Source: JAWKXU01 sp020446465 (lineage in GTDB: Bacteria > Pseudomonadota > Alphaproteobacteria > Sphingomonadales > Sphingomonadaceae). Taken from it: a stretch of 64,000 bases of DNA. Made by a program: the position numbers and the translations under genes. The notes beneath the pieces were generated by a model that ran no database searches, was not told where the DNA came from, and saw only the letters and a list, made by a program, of their open reading frames with translations. The stretch spans positions 372,001-436,000 of the forward strand of contig JAWKXU010000003.1 of assembly GCA_041396845.1 (NCBI GenBank), read 5' to 3'. Of the stretch, positions 33,701 through 43,354 are shown one piece after another (position 1 is the stretch's first letter; every line of letters begins with the position of its first letter).

Positions 33701-36352
33701 TCAGCCAGCAAGAACGCCGCGAACAGCCTCCAGCGCAGCCTGCGCCTTGTCACCGTCTGGTCCGCCGCCCTGGGCCATGTCAGGACGGCCACCGCCGCCC
33801 TTCCCGCCCAGAACTTCCACGCCTTTACGGACGAGATCAACCGCACTGTAACGATCGGTAAGATCATCGGTAACAGCCGCAGCAAAGGCCGCTTTCCCAT
33901 CGTTGATCGCACAAATGGCCGCGACGCCCGAACCGAGCCGCTGCTTCGCTTCGTCCAGCAAGCCGCGCAAGTCCTTGGGGTTCAACCCTTCAAGAACCTG
34001 ACCGCTGAACTTTACCCCGGCGATTTCCTCATCCGCTGGCCCTGTGGCCGCCCCGCCGCCGCCAAGGGCAAGCGCCTTTTTCGCATCGGCCAGTTCACGT
34101 TCCAACCGTTTGCGGTCATCCAGCAACGCCGCGACCCGGTCTGCCACGTCGTCAGGCGCGGTCTTCATGCTCGCCGCAATTGCCTTGAGCGCATCTTCGC
34201 GCCCGACAAGCCACTGACGCGCGGCCTCTGCGGTCAGTGCCTCTATCCGCCGGACACCCGATGAAACGGCGCTTTCCGACACGACGCGAAACACGCCGAT
34301 GTCACCCAGCGCTCGCACATGCGTTCCGCCACAAAGCTCAACGGAAAAGGCGTCATCCGCCTGCCCAGCGCGCCCCATCGAGAGGACGCGCACTTCATCG
34401 CCGTATTTTTCCCCGAACAGAGCCATGGCCCCCGCTTCGATTGCATCATTGGGTGACATCAAACGGGTGGAGACAGGCTCATTACGGAGAATCTGGGCAT
34501 TCACTTCTGCCTCGATCACGGCGATATCTTCATCGCACAGTGCAGCGGGGTGAGAGAAGTCGAACCGCAGACGTTCAGCCGCAACCATGGAGCCTTTCTG
34601 GGTGACATGGCCACCAAGCCGGTTACGCAATGCAGCATGGAGCAAGTGCGTGGCTGAATGGTTTGCGCGTATGGCGTTACGGCGCGCAAGGTCGATCTCC
34701 ATGTGAACCGTCTCGCCAACGGCGATCATGCCCGAAACGATACGAGCGTGGTGGACATGCAACCGGCCCAACGGCTTTGACGTCTCGGAAACGGTAATCT
34801 TCAAGCCATCGGCGCGCGAAATAGTGCCGCTGTCGCCTGTCTGCCCGCCGCTTTCACCATAAAAGGGCGTTTGGTTGGTAAGGATGAGAACATCCGCTCC
34901 GGCATCGGCTGACTGCACTTCGGCACCGTCAACCACCAGCGCCACGACACGCCCTTCGCCGCTATTTGCGGTATAGCCTGTAAATTCAGTCGCGCCTTCG
35001 CGTTCGGCAATGTCGAACCACATCTCATCCGATGCGGCGTCGCCAGAACCCTTCCACGCAGCCCGCGCTGCAGCTTTCTGCTGCGCCATTGCTGCATCAA
35101 AGCCGCCACGATCAACGCCGATGTCACGTGCGCGCAGGGCATCTTCGGTCAAATCATAAGGGAAGCCATATGTATCGTAGAGCTTGAAGGCCGTATCACC
35201 GGGCAGTTCATCCCCGGCCTGTAGCCCCACTGTTGCCTCATCCAGCAACTTCAGGCCTTTATCCAGCGTGCGGCGGAACTGGGTTTCCTCGCGCTCCAGA
35301 ACTTCGGCGATCAGCGCCTGCCCCCGCCCAAGTTCCGGGTAAGCCTGCCCCATCTCCGTCACCAATGCAGGCACGAGCCGGTGCATCAATGGCTCTTTCG
35401 CACCCAGAATATGCGCGTGCCGCATCGCCCGGCGCATGATCCGGCGCAGCACATAACCGCGCCCTTCGTTGGAGGGCAGCACGCCATCGGCCAGCAGAAA
35501 GCCGGTTGAGCGCAGATGGTCGGCAATGACCCTGTGGCTCGCCCGCTGTTCGCCCTCTGCCTTCACGCCGGTGAGGAACTCGGATTCCTCGATCAGCGCC
35601 CGGAATGTGTCGATGTCGTAATTGTCATGCACACCCTGCATGACGGCAGAAATGCGCTCCAGCCCCATGCCTGTATCGATCGAAGGGTGCGGCAGCGGGC
35701 TGCGGCTGCCGTCCGCAGCCTGATCGAACTGCATGAAGACGAGATTCCATATCTCGATAAAGCGATCACCATCTTCATCGGGCGAACCGGGCGGTCCACC
35801 TGGAATATGCGCGCCGTGATCGTAGAAAATCTCGCTACATGGTCCGCACGGCCCCGTATCACCCATCGACCAGAAATTGTCGTTCGTCGATATCCGGATG
35901 ATCCGCTCTTCAGGCAGCCCGGAAATCTTGCGCCACAGGTCAAAGGCTTCGTCGTCGGTATGATAAACGGTGGCAGTCAGTTTGTCTGGCGCCAGCCCCC
36001 ATTCTTTAGTCAGCAGGGTCCACGCATGGTAGATTGCCTCTTCCTTGAAGTAGTCGCCAAACGAGAAATTACCGAGCATTTCAAAGAATGTGTGGTGACG
36101 GGCAGTATATCCGACATTGTCGAGATCGTTATGCTTGCCACCAGCGCGAACGCATTTCTGCGAGCTTGTCGCCCGCGGCTGCGGGCGGGTTTCAAGCCCG
36201 GTGAACACGTTCTTGAACGGCACCATGCCGGCATTGACGAACATCAACGTCGGATCGTTGTAAGGAACAAGCGGCGCGGACTGCACGGTCTCGTGGCCAT
36301 TGGCCGCGAAATATTCAAGGAATGACCGGCGGATGTCATTGGTCGAAGTCAT
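33701..36352 (-). CDS. alaS: Alanyl-tRNA synthetase
   Basis: AlaS charges tRNA-Ala. The 883-residue protein has the class II core at the N-terminus (MFVNAGMVPFKNVF, RHHTFFEMLGNFSFGDYFK, GPCGPCSEIFYDHG), the editing domain with zinc ligands in NHSATHLLH and CGGTH, and a C-terminal DHHA1-type domain rich in glycine (GGKGGGGRPDMAQGGG). Length is normal for the family. It is separated from recA by a methyltransferase gene; in many alphaproteobacteria recA and alaS are direct neighbours. Confidence 0.97.
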   Translation of the reverse strand: MTSTNDIRRSFLEYFAANGHETVQSAPLVPYNDPTLMFVNAGMVPFKNVFTGLETRPQPRATSSQKCVRAGGKHNDLDNVGYTARHHTFFEMLGNFSFGDYFKEEAIYHAWTLLTKEWGLAPDKLTATVYHTDDEAFDLWRKISGLPEERIIRISTNDNFWSMGDTGPCGPCSEIFYDHGAHIPGGPPGSPDEDGDRFIEIWNLVFMQFDQAADGSRSPLPHPSIDTGMGLERISAVMQGVHDNYDIDTFRALIEESEFLTGVKAEGEQRASHRVIADHLRSTGFLLADGVLPSNEGRGYVLRRIMRRAMRHAHILGAKEPLMHRLVPALVTEMGQAYPELGRGQALIAEVLEREETQFRRTLDKGLKLLDEATVGLQAGDELPGDTAFKLYDTYGFPYDLTEDALRARDIGVDRGGFDAAMAQQKAAARAAWKGSGDAASDEMWFDIAEREGATEFTGYTANSGEGRVVALVVDGAEVQSADAGADVLILTNQTPFYGESGGQTGDSGTISRADGLKITVSETSKPLGRLHVHHARIVSGMIAVGETVHMEIDLARRNAIRANHSATHLLHAALRNRLGGHVTQKGSMVAAERLRFDFSHPAALCDEDIAVIEAEVNAQILRNEPVSTRLMSPNDAIEAGAMALFGEKYGDEVRVLSMGRAGQADDAFSVELCGGTHVRALGDIGVFRVVSESAVSSGVRRIEALTAEAARQWLVGREDALKAIAASMKTAPDDVADRVAALLDDRKRLERELADAKKALALGGGGAATGPADEEIAGVKFSGQVLEGLNPKDLRGLLDEAKQRLGSGVAAICAINDGKAAFAAAVTDDLTDRYSAVDLVRKGVEVLGGKGGGGRPDMAQGGGPDGDKAQAALEAVRGVLAG

Positions 36353-36423
36353 GCCGAGCAGTTAGGCGAGCAGCAGCCGCGCGACAAGCGCATAAACTAC
36401 GCCACAGTGAACGATTTACGCGA

Positions 36424-37248
36424 TTATTGCCCTTTGCGTGCTGTCACAATCCACACTGCTGCTGGCAATGTGATGCGGCCATCTGCTTGTGGCAATTGAA
36501 CTATCCACTGTCGTAGTCGAGTCTTTGCGGCATCTCTTTCAGACGGAGCCATCTCGGCAAGGACACGCGCGGCAGGGCCAATTGTAGTCAGAAAATTTTC
36601 CGCGTCGGTAACGGGATCTGACCCTTCACCCACAACGAAGTCGAAATCGACCGCTTCAAGGTTGATATTACACCATCCGGCGGCTCCCAGAATTTGGCGC
36701 ACGCGGGCATCGTCCGCAAAAGCGAATGGCCCCGGGGCGTTGGGGTCTTCGGGTGGCGGGAGTTCAAGCACGCGCCCGACTTCGGAAACCCAGGCATTCA
36801 ATTGCGGCGCCCGAAAACATGAAAACACAAGCTGTGCACCAACTGCTGCAACCGAATGAAAATGCGTAAATGCTGCAACAGGATCGTCGAAAAACATTAC
36901 GCCATGGCGCGAAACGACAAGATCAGGCGAAAAACGATCTTCCTGCCACGTAGCTGCATCCCCGACTGTGAACCGAATATTCCGGACGCCGGAGGCGCGT
37001 TTCGTCGCTGTCGCAACAAGTTCAGACGAGATGTCGAGACCGGTTACTGACGATTCCGGGCGAGTCTGCGCGAGAGCCAGCGCCAGTTCCCCGGCACCGC
37101 AGCCAATATCGAGTATTGTCTGCCCGGGAAATGCCGCGATCCTGTCCAGTAATCTTGGTGTAAAGTTTGAAAATGCACGGTCAGTCAGGTCGAAGTTCTC
37201 GGCCCAAACCTTTCCCGTTGCGTCCTGCCAGTCTGCTTTCGTTGCCAT
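36424..37248 (-). CDS. Class I SAM-dependent methyltransferase
   Basis: This is a 274-residue soluble methyltransferase. Motif I is TILDIGCGAGELALAL (about residues 45-60), motif II VTGLDISSELVATA, and a GDAATW segment ends the SAM pocket. The C-terminal half is typical of small-molecule methyltransferases of the UbiE/YcgJ kind, but the substrate is unknown. The start at 37248 gives MATKADWQDATGKVWAENFD, a common start in this group; an ATG 57 bases upstream is in frame but less likely. It sits between alaS and recA, which makes it a possible insertion into an otherwise conserved order. Confidence 0.8.
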   Translation of the reverse strand: MATKADWQDATGKVWAENFDLTDRAFSNFTPRLLDRIAAFPGQTILDIGCGAGELALALAQTRPESSVTGLDISSELVATATKRASGVRNIRFTVGDAATWQEDRFSPDLVVSRHGVMFFDDPVAAFTHFHSVAAVGAQLVFSCFRAPQLNAWVSEVGRVLELPPPEDPNAPGPFAFADDARVRQILGAAGWCNINLEAVDFDFVVGEGSDPVTDAENFLTTIGPAARVLAEMAPSERDAAKTRLRQWIVQLPQADGRITLPAAVWIVTARKGQ

Positions 37249-37314
37249 GCCCACACAATATCGCGCCGTACCGACCTGGCAAGCATCATGGCTGGAGCAG
37301 TCCACAAACAGACA

Positions 37315-37353
37315 GACCGGCGCCGACCTGCCATCAGGCTGTCAGCGCCGGTC
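37315..37353 (-). terminator. Candidate recA terminator hairpin
   Basis: GACCGGCGC (37315-37323) pairs perfectly with GCGCCGGTC (37345-37353), a nine-base stem. On the minus strand it lies 41 bases after the recA stop codon and is followed by TGTCTGTTTG, a weak T-rich tail. It separates recA from the methyltransferase gene. Confidence 0.5.
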
Positions 37354-37393
37354 CCGTTTCTGTAAGCGCGGAGATCTTCGCGCTTCCTGAGGA

Positions 37394-38464
37394 TCAGTCG
37401 TCGGAATCCGCGTCCACGTCCGGACCTGTCATCATCTCTTCGGCAACCTGATCGGTCCGGCCACGAATCGCAGCTTCCAGGCTGTCGCTAACTTCGGGGT
37501 TTTCCCTGAGATAGGTCTTCGCATTTTCACGTCCCTGACCGATGCGAATGCTATCGTAGCTGAACCATGACCCCGACTTTTCAACCAGCCCGGCCTTCAC
37601 ACCGAGGTCAAGAATCTCGCCAACCTTCGACACCCCTTCCCCATACATGATGTCGAACTCGACCTGCTTGAACGGCGGTGCGACCTTGTTCTTGACGACC
37701 TTGACCCGTGTCGCGTTGCCAACAATTTCGTCGCGGTCCTTTATCTGGCCCGTGCGGCGAATATCGAGGCGGACGGACGCATAGAACTTGAGCGCATTGC
37801 CGCCCGTCGTCGTTTCCGGGTTGCCATACATCACGCCGATTTTCATGCGCACCTGATTGATGAAGATCACCATGCAGCGCGAGCGGCTGATCGAACCTGT
37901 GAGTTTGCGCAGTGCCTGGCTCATCAAACGGGCCTGAAGGCCAACATGGCTGTCACCCATTTCGCCTTCGATTTCCGCCCGCGGGACAAGCGCAGCAACC
38001 GAGTCCACCACCAGCACATCGATAGCATTGGAGCGCACCAGCGTATCGACGATTTCCAGCGCCTGCTCCCCTGTATCGGGCTGCGAGACGACCAGTTCGT
38101 CGATATCGACACCCAGCTTGCGCGCATAGACCGGATCAAGCGCATGTTCCGCATCGACGAAGGCTGCCGTGCCGCCCGTCTTCTGGGCTTCGGCAATGGC
38201 GTGAAGCGCAAGCGTCGTCTTGCCTGAGCTTTCCGGGCCGTAGATTTCGATAATGCGACCGCGCGGCAATCCACCGATACCCAGCGCAATATCAAGGCCA
38301 AGAGAGCCGGTGGAAATCGATTCGATCTGCATCGCCTCGCGGCTGCCCAGTTTCATGGCCGAGCCTTTACCGAATGCCCTGTCAATCTGGGCGAGTGCAG
38401 CCTCGAGCGCCTTTTGACGATCCACGTTGCTTTCCTTTTCCACGAGCTTCAAACCTGCCGCCAT
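37394..38464 (-). CDS. recA: RecA recombinase
   Basis: RecA drives homologous recombination and triggers LexA self-cleavage in the SOS response. The 356-residue protein has Walker A GPESSGKTTLALHA, Walker B DVLVVDSVAAL, the L1/L2 loop areas (EIEGEMGDSHVG and QVRMKIGVMYGNPETTTGG) and an acidic C-terminus ending DVDADSDD. GGAGG lies 7 bases before the ATG. A consensus alphaproteobacterial LexA box stands 77 bases upstream (38541-38555), so damage induction is expected. A terminator-like hairpin follows. Confidence 0.98.
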   Translation of the reverse strand: MAAGLKLVEKESNVDRQKALEAALAQIDRAFGKGSAMKLGSREAMQIESISTGSLGLDIALGIGGLPRGRIIEIYGPESSGKTTLALHAIAEAQKTGGTAAFVDAEHALDPVYARKLGVDIDELVVSQPDTGEQALEIVDTLVRSNAIDVLVVDSVAALVPRAEIEGEMGDSHVGLQARLMSQALRKLTGSISRSRCMVIFINQVRMKIGVMYGNPETTTGGNALKFYASVRLDIRRTGQIKDRDEIVGNATRVKVVKNKVAPPFKQVEFDIMYGEGVSKVGEILDLGVKAGLVEKSGSWFSYDSIRIGQGRENAKTYLRENPEVSDSLEAAIRGRTDQVAEEMMTGPDVDADSDD

Positions 38465-38540
38465 ATCTGGCCTCCATCGCTGCCTAGTTCGTTGACCCGA
38501 TCAGTCAACCTGACAGAGATGTATCACTTTTGTTCCACAG

Positions 38541-38555
38541 GAACAATACTGGAAC
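38541..38555 (-). promoter_or_regulatory. LexA (SOS) box upstream of recA
   Basis: The sequence is GAAC-AATACTG-GAAC on the plus strand, that is GTTC-N7-GTTC read towards recA, which is the exact alphaproteobacterial LexA consensus. The promoter-proximal TTGTTC could serve as a -35 element with a TACATC -10 seventeen bases on, so LexA would cover the promoter. A second, inverted half (GTTCCACAGGAAC) overlaps it. Confidence 0.88.
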
Positions 38556-38582
38556 ATAATTTTCTGAAGGCCGGCGATATTT

Positions 38583-41009
38583 CTATATTCTACTAAGTAT
38601 TTCAGTTACTTTTGCCGTGATATCCTGAACGGAAAACGGCTTGGCGATGAAAAACATGTTTTCCACATCAATGTCCTGCCGCAGCTGCGCCTCGGCATAT
38701 CCGGACATGAACAGAACCGGCAATTCCGATTCCAGCTTGCGTATTTCACGCAGCATGGCCGGGCCATCCATGCTGGGCATGACAACGTCACTGACCACGA
38801 GATCGAATTTTTCCCCGGACTGGATAATTTCCAACCCTTCCTCACCGTCAGAGGCGGTCACGACCTCATAGCCCTCGCGGGTCAAAGCCCGCTCTGCAAC
38901 AGCGCGCACCGTGTCTTCATCCTCGACCAGCAGCAGACGCCCGCCACCCGACCATTCCCGCGTCACTTCCGGCGTGGCTGCCTTCGCAACAGGCTCTGTC
39001 CCATAATAGACGGGCAAGTATATGACGAAGCGCGCGCCCGTCTGCCGACCAGAGTGATCGCTGACATTTTCCGCAAAAATGAAGCCGCCCGACTGCTTGA
39101 CGATACCGTAAACAGTCGAAAGTCCGAGACCTGTGCCCTTGCCTTTCTCCTTGGTGCTGAAGAACGGTTCAAACACCTTCCCGATATATTCGACCGGAAT
39201 ACCGCCTCCGGTGTCCTCGAAAATCAGTGCGGTATAGTCACCGATGGGAATGATGTCGCTTGCCATGCGGCGAATATCGCTGGCCGAAATGCGCCGCGTG
39301 ATAAGTGACAGCCGCCCGCCCGGCTCCCCCCTGGACTGGATTGCATCGCGCGCATTGACCGCCAGGTTGACGATGACCTGTTCAAGCTGTTGAGGGTCAG
39401 CACGCACCGGCCCGAGATCGCGATCATGATGAACGTGAAAGGCGATTTTTTCACCCATCAGCCGCTTTAGCAACTGCGACACCTCGGAAACCACATCGGG
39501 CACCTGGAGGACTTCGGGCCGCAATGTCTGTTGCCGCGAAAACGCGAGCAACTGCCGTGTCAGAGAGGCTGCGCGATTGGAGTTGGCCCGGATCTGCTGA
39601 ATATCATCGTAATCGCTATCACCCGGCGTATGGCGCAAAAGCATCAGGTCGCAATAGCCGATAATCGCGGTCAGCACATTGTTGAAATCGTGTGCGACCC
39701 CGCCCGCAAGCTGGCCGACAGCCTGCATCTTTGTCGCCTGGGCGACCTGCTGTTTGAGCCGCGCTTCCTCGGTCGTGTCGGCAAGGCTTAACAGGACGGC
39801 GGATTCGCCCAGCCCGCGCACACCTGCCAACCCAAGAGAGACCGGCTCATCCGGCAAGCCCTTCAGGCGAACCGCCATATCGCCTGAACTGGCCGCACCC
39901 TGTGCGAATCGCCGTACGGCATCGGCAAGGGCGGCCTTGTCCTCCTTGACGACAAGGTCAGTCGGGTAAGGCGGCAGCTTGCCTGCCTCCAGCCCGGCGG
40001 CGCGCGAAAATGCCTTGTTCGCAAACAGCAGGCGACCATCACGGTCCGCCATTGCAAGCCCGACAGGCAAGCGGGCCAGCAACGCCTCAAGCTGTCCCGT
40101 CCCGGCCTTGGCATCGACCGGCGCTGCCCCACCAATTCCAAGCCCTGCATCAACGAGCAGCATGAGGATTTCAGGGCTGCCGGAATCCATAACCGGAGCA
40201 TTACCGTCTGGTCGCGGGATCGGAACCTGAAGCAACATCTGCGGGATGCCTTCGCGCCCTTCCCGCGCGAAATAAATCTGATCCTGCGCGTCGGCACGCA
40301 GCAAACCAACGAAATCCTGACCCTCGACAGAGCCCTGTTCATCGCCTGTCGCGCGCCGGGCAAAGCTCCTGCTCGCCCCCCTGATCCTGCCTTCCTGCCC
40401 CACCACGGCAGCCTCAATCCCAGCAGAACTCAGCAGATCGCCGATCGGCCCTGTCAGGCGGTCCAGAATTTCGGTACCGGAACCGGATTCCTGATGGCGT
40501 GCAAAACGCCATACCAGATGGTCTTCACCGCGCCCGGCCCTTCGGGCGGAAACCGACCAGCGATTGTTCTGTCCGTCAACGAGCGGGTCAGCATCCCCCT
40601 GCCCATCGCGCCAGGCCTTGCGGACTGCGCCCTGCAGGCGCTCAACCGATGACGGATCGAGAGGCAAGGCCGACGGGGCATGATTGGCGCCAAATACGTC
40701 CGCATAAATCCGGTTGGCGCAAACAAGCCGGTTGGCCCGATCCGTAATCGCCACGGCAACTGCATCATGATCAATCGCCGCCACCGTTACCGACCAGTCA
40801 GGAACGGGATACTCCGCAGCATCAATCGCGCGCCCGCGCCGTGCAACAACAGTCGCAACCAGGGCAAGGACCAGAAGCCCTCCGCCAAAGGCCGCAGCCA
40901 CCAGAAAGCTGTCACTCACCAGCCACAGCAACACCACACTGGCGAAAAGCGCACCGGCAACAGCCAGTTGATCCACCGATCCTGCGCGCAAGGTCTTCAT
41001 GTCGCTCAT
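38583..41009 (-). CDS. cckA: Hybrid sensor histidine kinase CckA
   Basis: CckA is the membrane kinase/phosphatase at the head of the CtrA and CpdR phosphorelay. In the 808-residue protein I see two membrane helices (about residues 14-55), PAS-like regions (about 75-160 and 300-400), and an H-box with the phosphorylated histidine in GGVAHDFNNVLTAIIGYCDL. An HATPase domain follows (NLAVNARDAIQ, EDTGGGIP, GTGLGLSTVYGIV), then a C-terminal receiver (LLVEDEDTVRA, acceptor aspartate in VVSDVVMPSMDG, lysine in FIAKPFS). HDFNN plus a terminal receiver is the CckA layout. The start overlaps the DUF2062 gene by four bases. CpdR, one of its indirect targets, is also in the window. Confidence 0.92.
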   Translation of the reverse strand: MSDMKTLRAGSVDQLAVAGALFASVVLLWLVSDSFLVAAAFGGGLLVLALVATVVARRGRAIDAAEYPVPDWSVTVAAIDHDAVAVAITDRANRLVCANRIYADVFGANHAPSALPLDPSSVERLQGAVRKAWRDGQGDADPLVDGQNNRWSVSARRAGRGEDHLVWRFARHQESGSGTEILDRLTGPIGDLLSSAGIEAAVVGQEGRIRGASRSFARRATGDEQGSVEGQDFVGLLRADAQDQIYFAREGREGIPQMLLQVPIPRPDGNAPVMDSGSPEILMLLVDAGLGIGGAAPVDAKAGTGQLEALLARLPVGLAMADRDGRLLFANKAFSRAAGLEAGKLPPYPTDLVVKEDKAALADAVRRFAQGAASSGDMAVRLKGLPDEPVSLGLAGVRGLGESAVLLSLADTTEEARLKQQVAQATKMQAVGQLAGGVAHDFNNVLTAIIGYCDLMLLRHTPGDSDYDDIQQIRANSNRAASLTRQLLAFSRQQTLRPEVLQVPDVVSEVSQLLKRLMGEKIAFHVHHDRDLGPVRADPQQLEQVIVNLAVNARDAIQSRGEPGGRLSLITRRISASDIRRMASDIIPIGDYTALIFEDTGGGIPVEYIGKVFEPFFSTKEKGKGTGLGLSTVYGIVKQSGGFIFAENVSDHSGRQTGARFVIYLPVYYGTEPVAKAATPEVTREWSGGGRLLLVEDEDTVRAVAERALTREGYEVVTASDGEEGLEIIQSGEKFDLVVSDVVMPSMDGPAMLREIRKLESELPVLFMSGYAEAQLRQDIDVENMFFIAKPFSVQDITAKVTEILSRI

Positions 41010-41581
41010 TCGGGCCTCATCCGCTGATGCATCCGCACACGCGCCGCCGCCATGCGTGTGCGCCGTTTATGCCCGACCCACCAGCGCCAGAGGAAACTGG
41101 TCACGACATAGCTGATCGACGCTGCAACAACAGCGATTACGACCAGCCCAAACGCCGTGACAAGCGTAGCCCCCGTCAACCACTGGAGAGCCTGCTGCAA
41201 CTCGGTATGCTCGATCGCTGTGTTGACCGGGGCCACCACCGTCATCGCATCGACATGCAGCAACCAGCTTCCGACCTTGTAGGCGACAATCCACAAGAGC
41301 GGTGTCGTCAGCGGGTTGGTGACAAATGTCGTCAGCGCCGCAACCGGAACGTTCGCCCTGACAGAAAGGCTGAGCAAGGAGGCAAACAGGATTTGCCCGA
41401 ATGGAATGATGATGCCGATCAGCATACCCAGCGCAACCCCGCGCGGCACGGAGCGCCGCGTAAAGCGCCACAATTCGGAACGCAGCACGCGATTGGCAAA
41501 GGGGCGAATCCAGCGGCTACGCTCCATTTGCTCGCGCGTAGGCATATTGCGGCGAGTCCAGTTGAAAATGCGTGTCTTCAC
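41006..41581 (-). CDS. DUF2062 membrane protein
   Basis: This is a 191-residue protein with about three membrane helices and the DUF2062 core: FTRRSVPRGVALGMLIGIII near residue 40, and FVTNPLTTPLLWIVAYKVG. No enzymatic motif is seen and the function of the family is unknown. The gene overlaps cckA by four bases upstream of it, so the kinase is translated downstream of this protein from the same transcript. The 233 bases between it and smpB contain nothing I can name. Confidence 0.85.
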   Translation of the reverse strand: MKTRIFNWTRRNMPTREQMERSRWIRPFANRVLRSELWRFTRRSVPRGVALGMLIGIIIPFGQILFASLLSLSVRANVPVAALTTFVTNPLTTPLLWIVAYKVGSWLLHVDAMTVVAPVNTAIEHTELQQALQWLTGATLVTAFGLVVIAVVAASISYVVTSFLWRWWVGHKRRTRMAAARVRMHQRMRPE

Positions 41582-41814
41582 GAGGGGCTGCGCTTTACTT
41601 CCAAAAGTTTCATCCGCCGATTACGCGAGACACCCTGACCAGACGAACCATATCGCGGGAAGCACGGTTCACCTTCACATATCCTGACACGGCGTGTAAT
41701 ATGCGTTGGCTGGCGACGACACAATCGGCGAGACTGGTTTATCGCAAGTTACGCGCCTTTCGGCCAGTCTCAAAATGTGACTTATCAAGGCCTTTGGGCG
41801 CAAATCCGGCATGA

Positions 41815-42297
41815 TCAGCCGCGATCACGCATGATCCGTGCCTTGTCCCGTTTCCAGTCACGTTCCTTCATTGTTTGCCGCTTGTCGTGCGCCTGCTTGC
41901 CCTTGGCGAGCGCCAGTTCAACCTTGGCCCGGCCACGCGCATTGAAATAGACCGACAGCGGAACGAGCGTCATGCCCTTGCGTTCCACTGCACCGTGCAA
42001 GCGGGCAATCTCCCGTTCGTGCAGCAACAGCTTGCGCGGGCGTTTGGGTTCGTGGTTGAAACGGTTGCCGTGGCTGAACTCAGGAATGTTTGCGTTCACA
42101 AGCCAGACTTCGCCGCCCCTTACCTCGGCATAGCTTTCGGCAATGGAGCCTTCGCCAAAACGCAGGCTTTTCACCTCGGTGCCCGTCAGCGCGATGCCGG
42201 CCTCGAAAGTCTCCTCGATATGATAATCGAAGCGCGCGCGGCGGTTTTCCGCCACGGTCTTTGCCTTGTCGAAAGTGGATGGTTTGGGGCGGGCCAT
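41815..42297 (-). CDS. smpB: SsrA-binding protein SmpB
   Basis: SmpB binds tmRNA and brings it to stalled ribosomes for trans-translation. The 160-residue protein has the family barrel (AENRRARFDYHIEETFEAGI, LTGTEVKSLRFGEGSI) and the basic C-terminal tail (KGKQAHDKRQTMKERDWKRD) that mimics the codon-anticodon helix. The tmRNA gene itself was not found in the window. It lies 74 bases downstream of dapA, a common alphaproteobacterial pairing. Confidence 0.96.
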   Translation of the reverse strand: MARPKPSTFDKAKTVAENRRARFDYHIEETFEAGIALTGTEVKSLRFGEGSIAESYAEVRGGEVWLVNANIPEFSHGNRFNHEPKRPRKLLLHEREIARLHGAVERKGMTLVPLSVYFNARGRAKVELALAKGKQAHDKRQTMKERDWKRDKARIMRDRG

Positions 42298-42371
42298 AGT
42301 GCAGCGGCATGTAGGGCTGAAAGCGGCGATTGCAAAGGATGCACCCGCCGCGTTTCGGTTTGCCTTGTATC

Positions 42372-43250
42372 CTAGACCAGTCCCGCCGCCTGAAGCGCCG
42401 CATCAACAGCCTTGCGACTGGCCTCGCCCGGCCAGGTGATCGGCAGCCTGAGCTCCGTCGGCATGTCGGTGAGCACGCGTGAGAGCGCATACTTGGCAGG
42501 CCCCGGGGACGAATCGGAAAATAGCGCGTCGTGCAGGGGATAAAGCTTGTCCTGCAAGGCAAGCGCATCGGCCCAGCGCCCATCTGCCATTGCCTGCTGA
42601 AATTGCGCGCAAAGCGCGGGCGCGACATTGGCTGTCACCGAAATGCACCCCACCCCGCCCATCGCATTGAATGCGAGAGCGGTTTCATCGTTACCGGAAA
42701 GCTGGACAAAGTCCGTACCGCAGGCGAGCCGCTGCGCGCTTACCCGGCCAATGTCGCCAGTTGCATCCTTGACCCCCACGATGGTCGGGAAAGTCTTTGC
42801 CAGCCGCGCCATGACCGGGACAGAGATATCGACAACGGATCGCCCCGGAATGTTATAGACGACAATCGGCAAGTCGCAGTTCTGCGCCAGATACGCAAAG
42901 TGCGCATAAAGCCCTTCCTGGCTGGGCTTGTTGTAATAGGGCGAGACAACAAGCGCCGCATTGGCGCCAGCGGCCTTGGCCGATTCCATGTGTTCCAGCG
43001 CAATGCGGGTATCGTTAGAGCCAGCCCCGGCGATAACGGGAACGCGGCCCGCCGCCTGCTCGACACAAATCGACACGACCCGATTATGCTCTTCGATCGT
43101 CATTGTCGCGCTTTCCCCGGTCGTCCCACAGGGAACGAGCGCGGAACTGCCGCTTTCAATCTGCCAGTCGACCAGCTTGCGAAAAGCAGGCTCATCAATC
43201 GATCCGTCGCGAAACGGTGTCACCAGAGCCGGAATAGAACCGGAAAACAT
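42372..43250 (-). CDS. dapA: 4-Hydroxy-tetrahydrodipicolinate synthase
   Basis: DapA condenses pyruvate with aspartate semialdehyde on the way to lysine and diaminopimelate. The 292-residue TIM barrel has the GTTGESATM motif, the tyrosine in VVSPYYNKPSQEG, the VVYNIPGRS segment, and the Schiff-base lysine in IVGVKDATGD. Three in-frame ATG codons exist. The one giving MFSGSIPALVTPFRDG has AAGGAT about 7 bases upstream and gives the normal family length, so it is used. It is divergent from the lytic transglycosylase gene. Confidence 0.95.
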   Translation of the reverse strand: MFSGSIPALVTPFRDGSIDEPAFRKLVDWQIESGSSALVPCGTTGESATMTIEEHNRVVSICVEQAAGRVPVIAGAGSNDTRIALEHMESAKAAGANAALVVSPYYNKPSQEGLYAHFAYLAQNCDLPIVVYNIPGRSVVDISVPVMARLAKTFPTIVGVKDATGDIGRVSAQRLACGTDFVQLSGNDETALAFNAMGGVGCISVTANVAPALCAQFQQAMADGRWADALALQDKLYPLHDALFSDSSPGPAKYALSRVLTDMPTELRLPITWPGEASRKAVDAALQAAGLV

Positions 43251-43354
43251 GGACTTCATCCTTGCCGTTGCCCGGCGATGCGATATGATTCCGATTGAAA
43301 TCACCGCCCCGCCGGGGAAATTGTTCAGCGCCTGATAAGGAGGCTAAGGCCATT

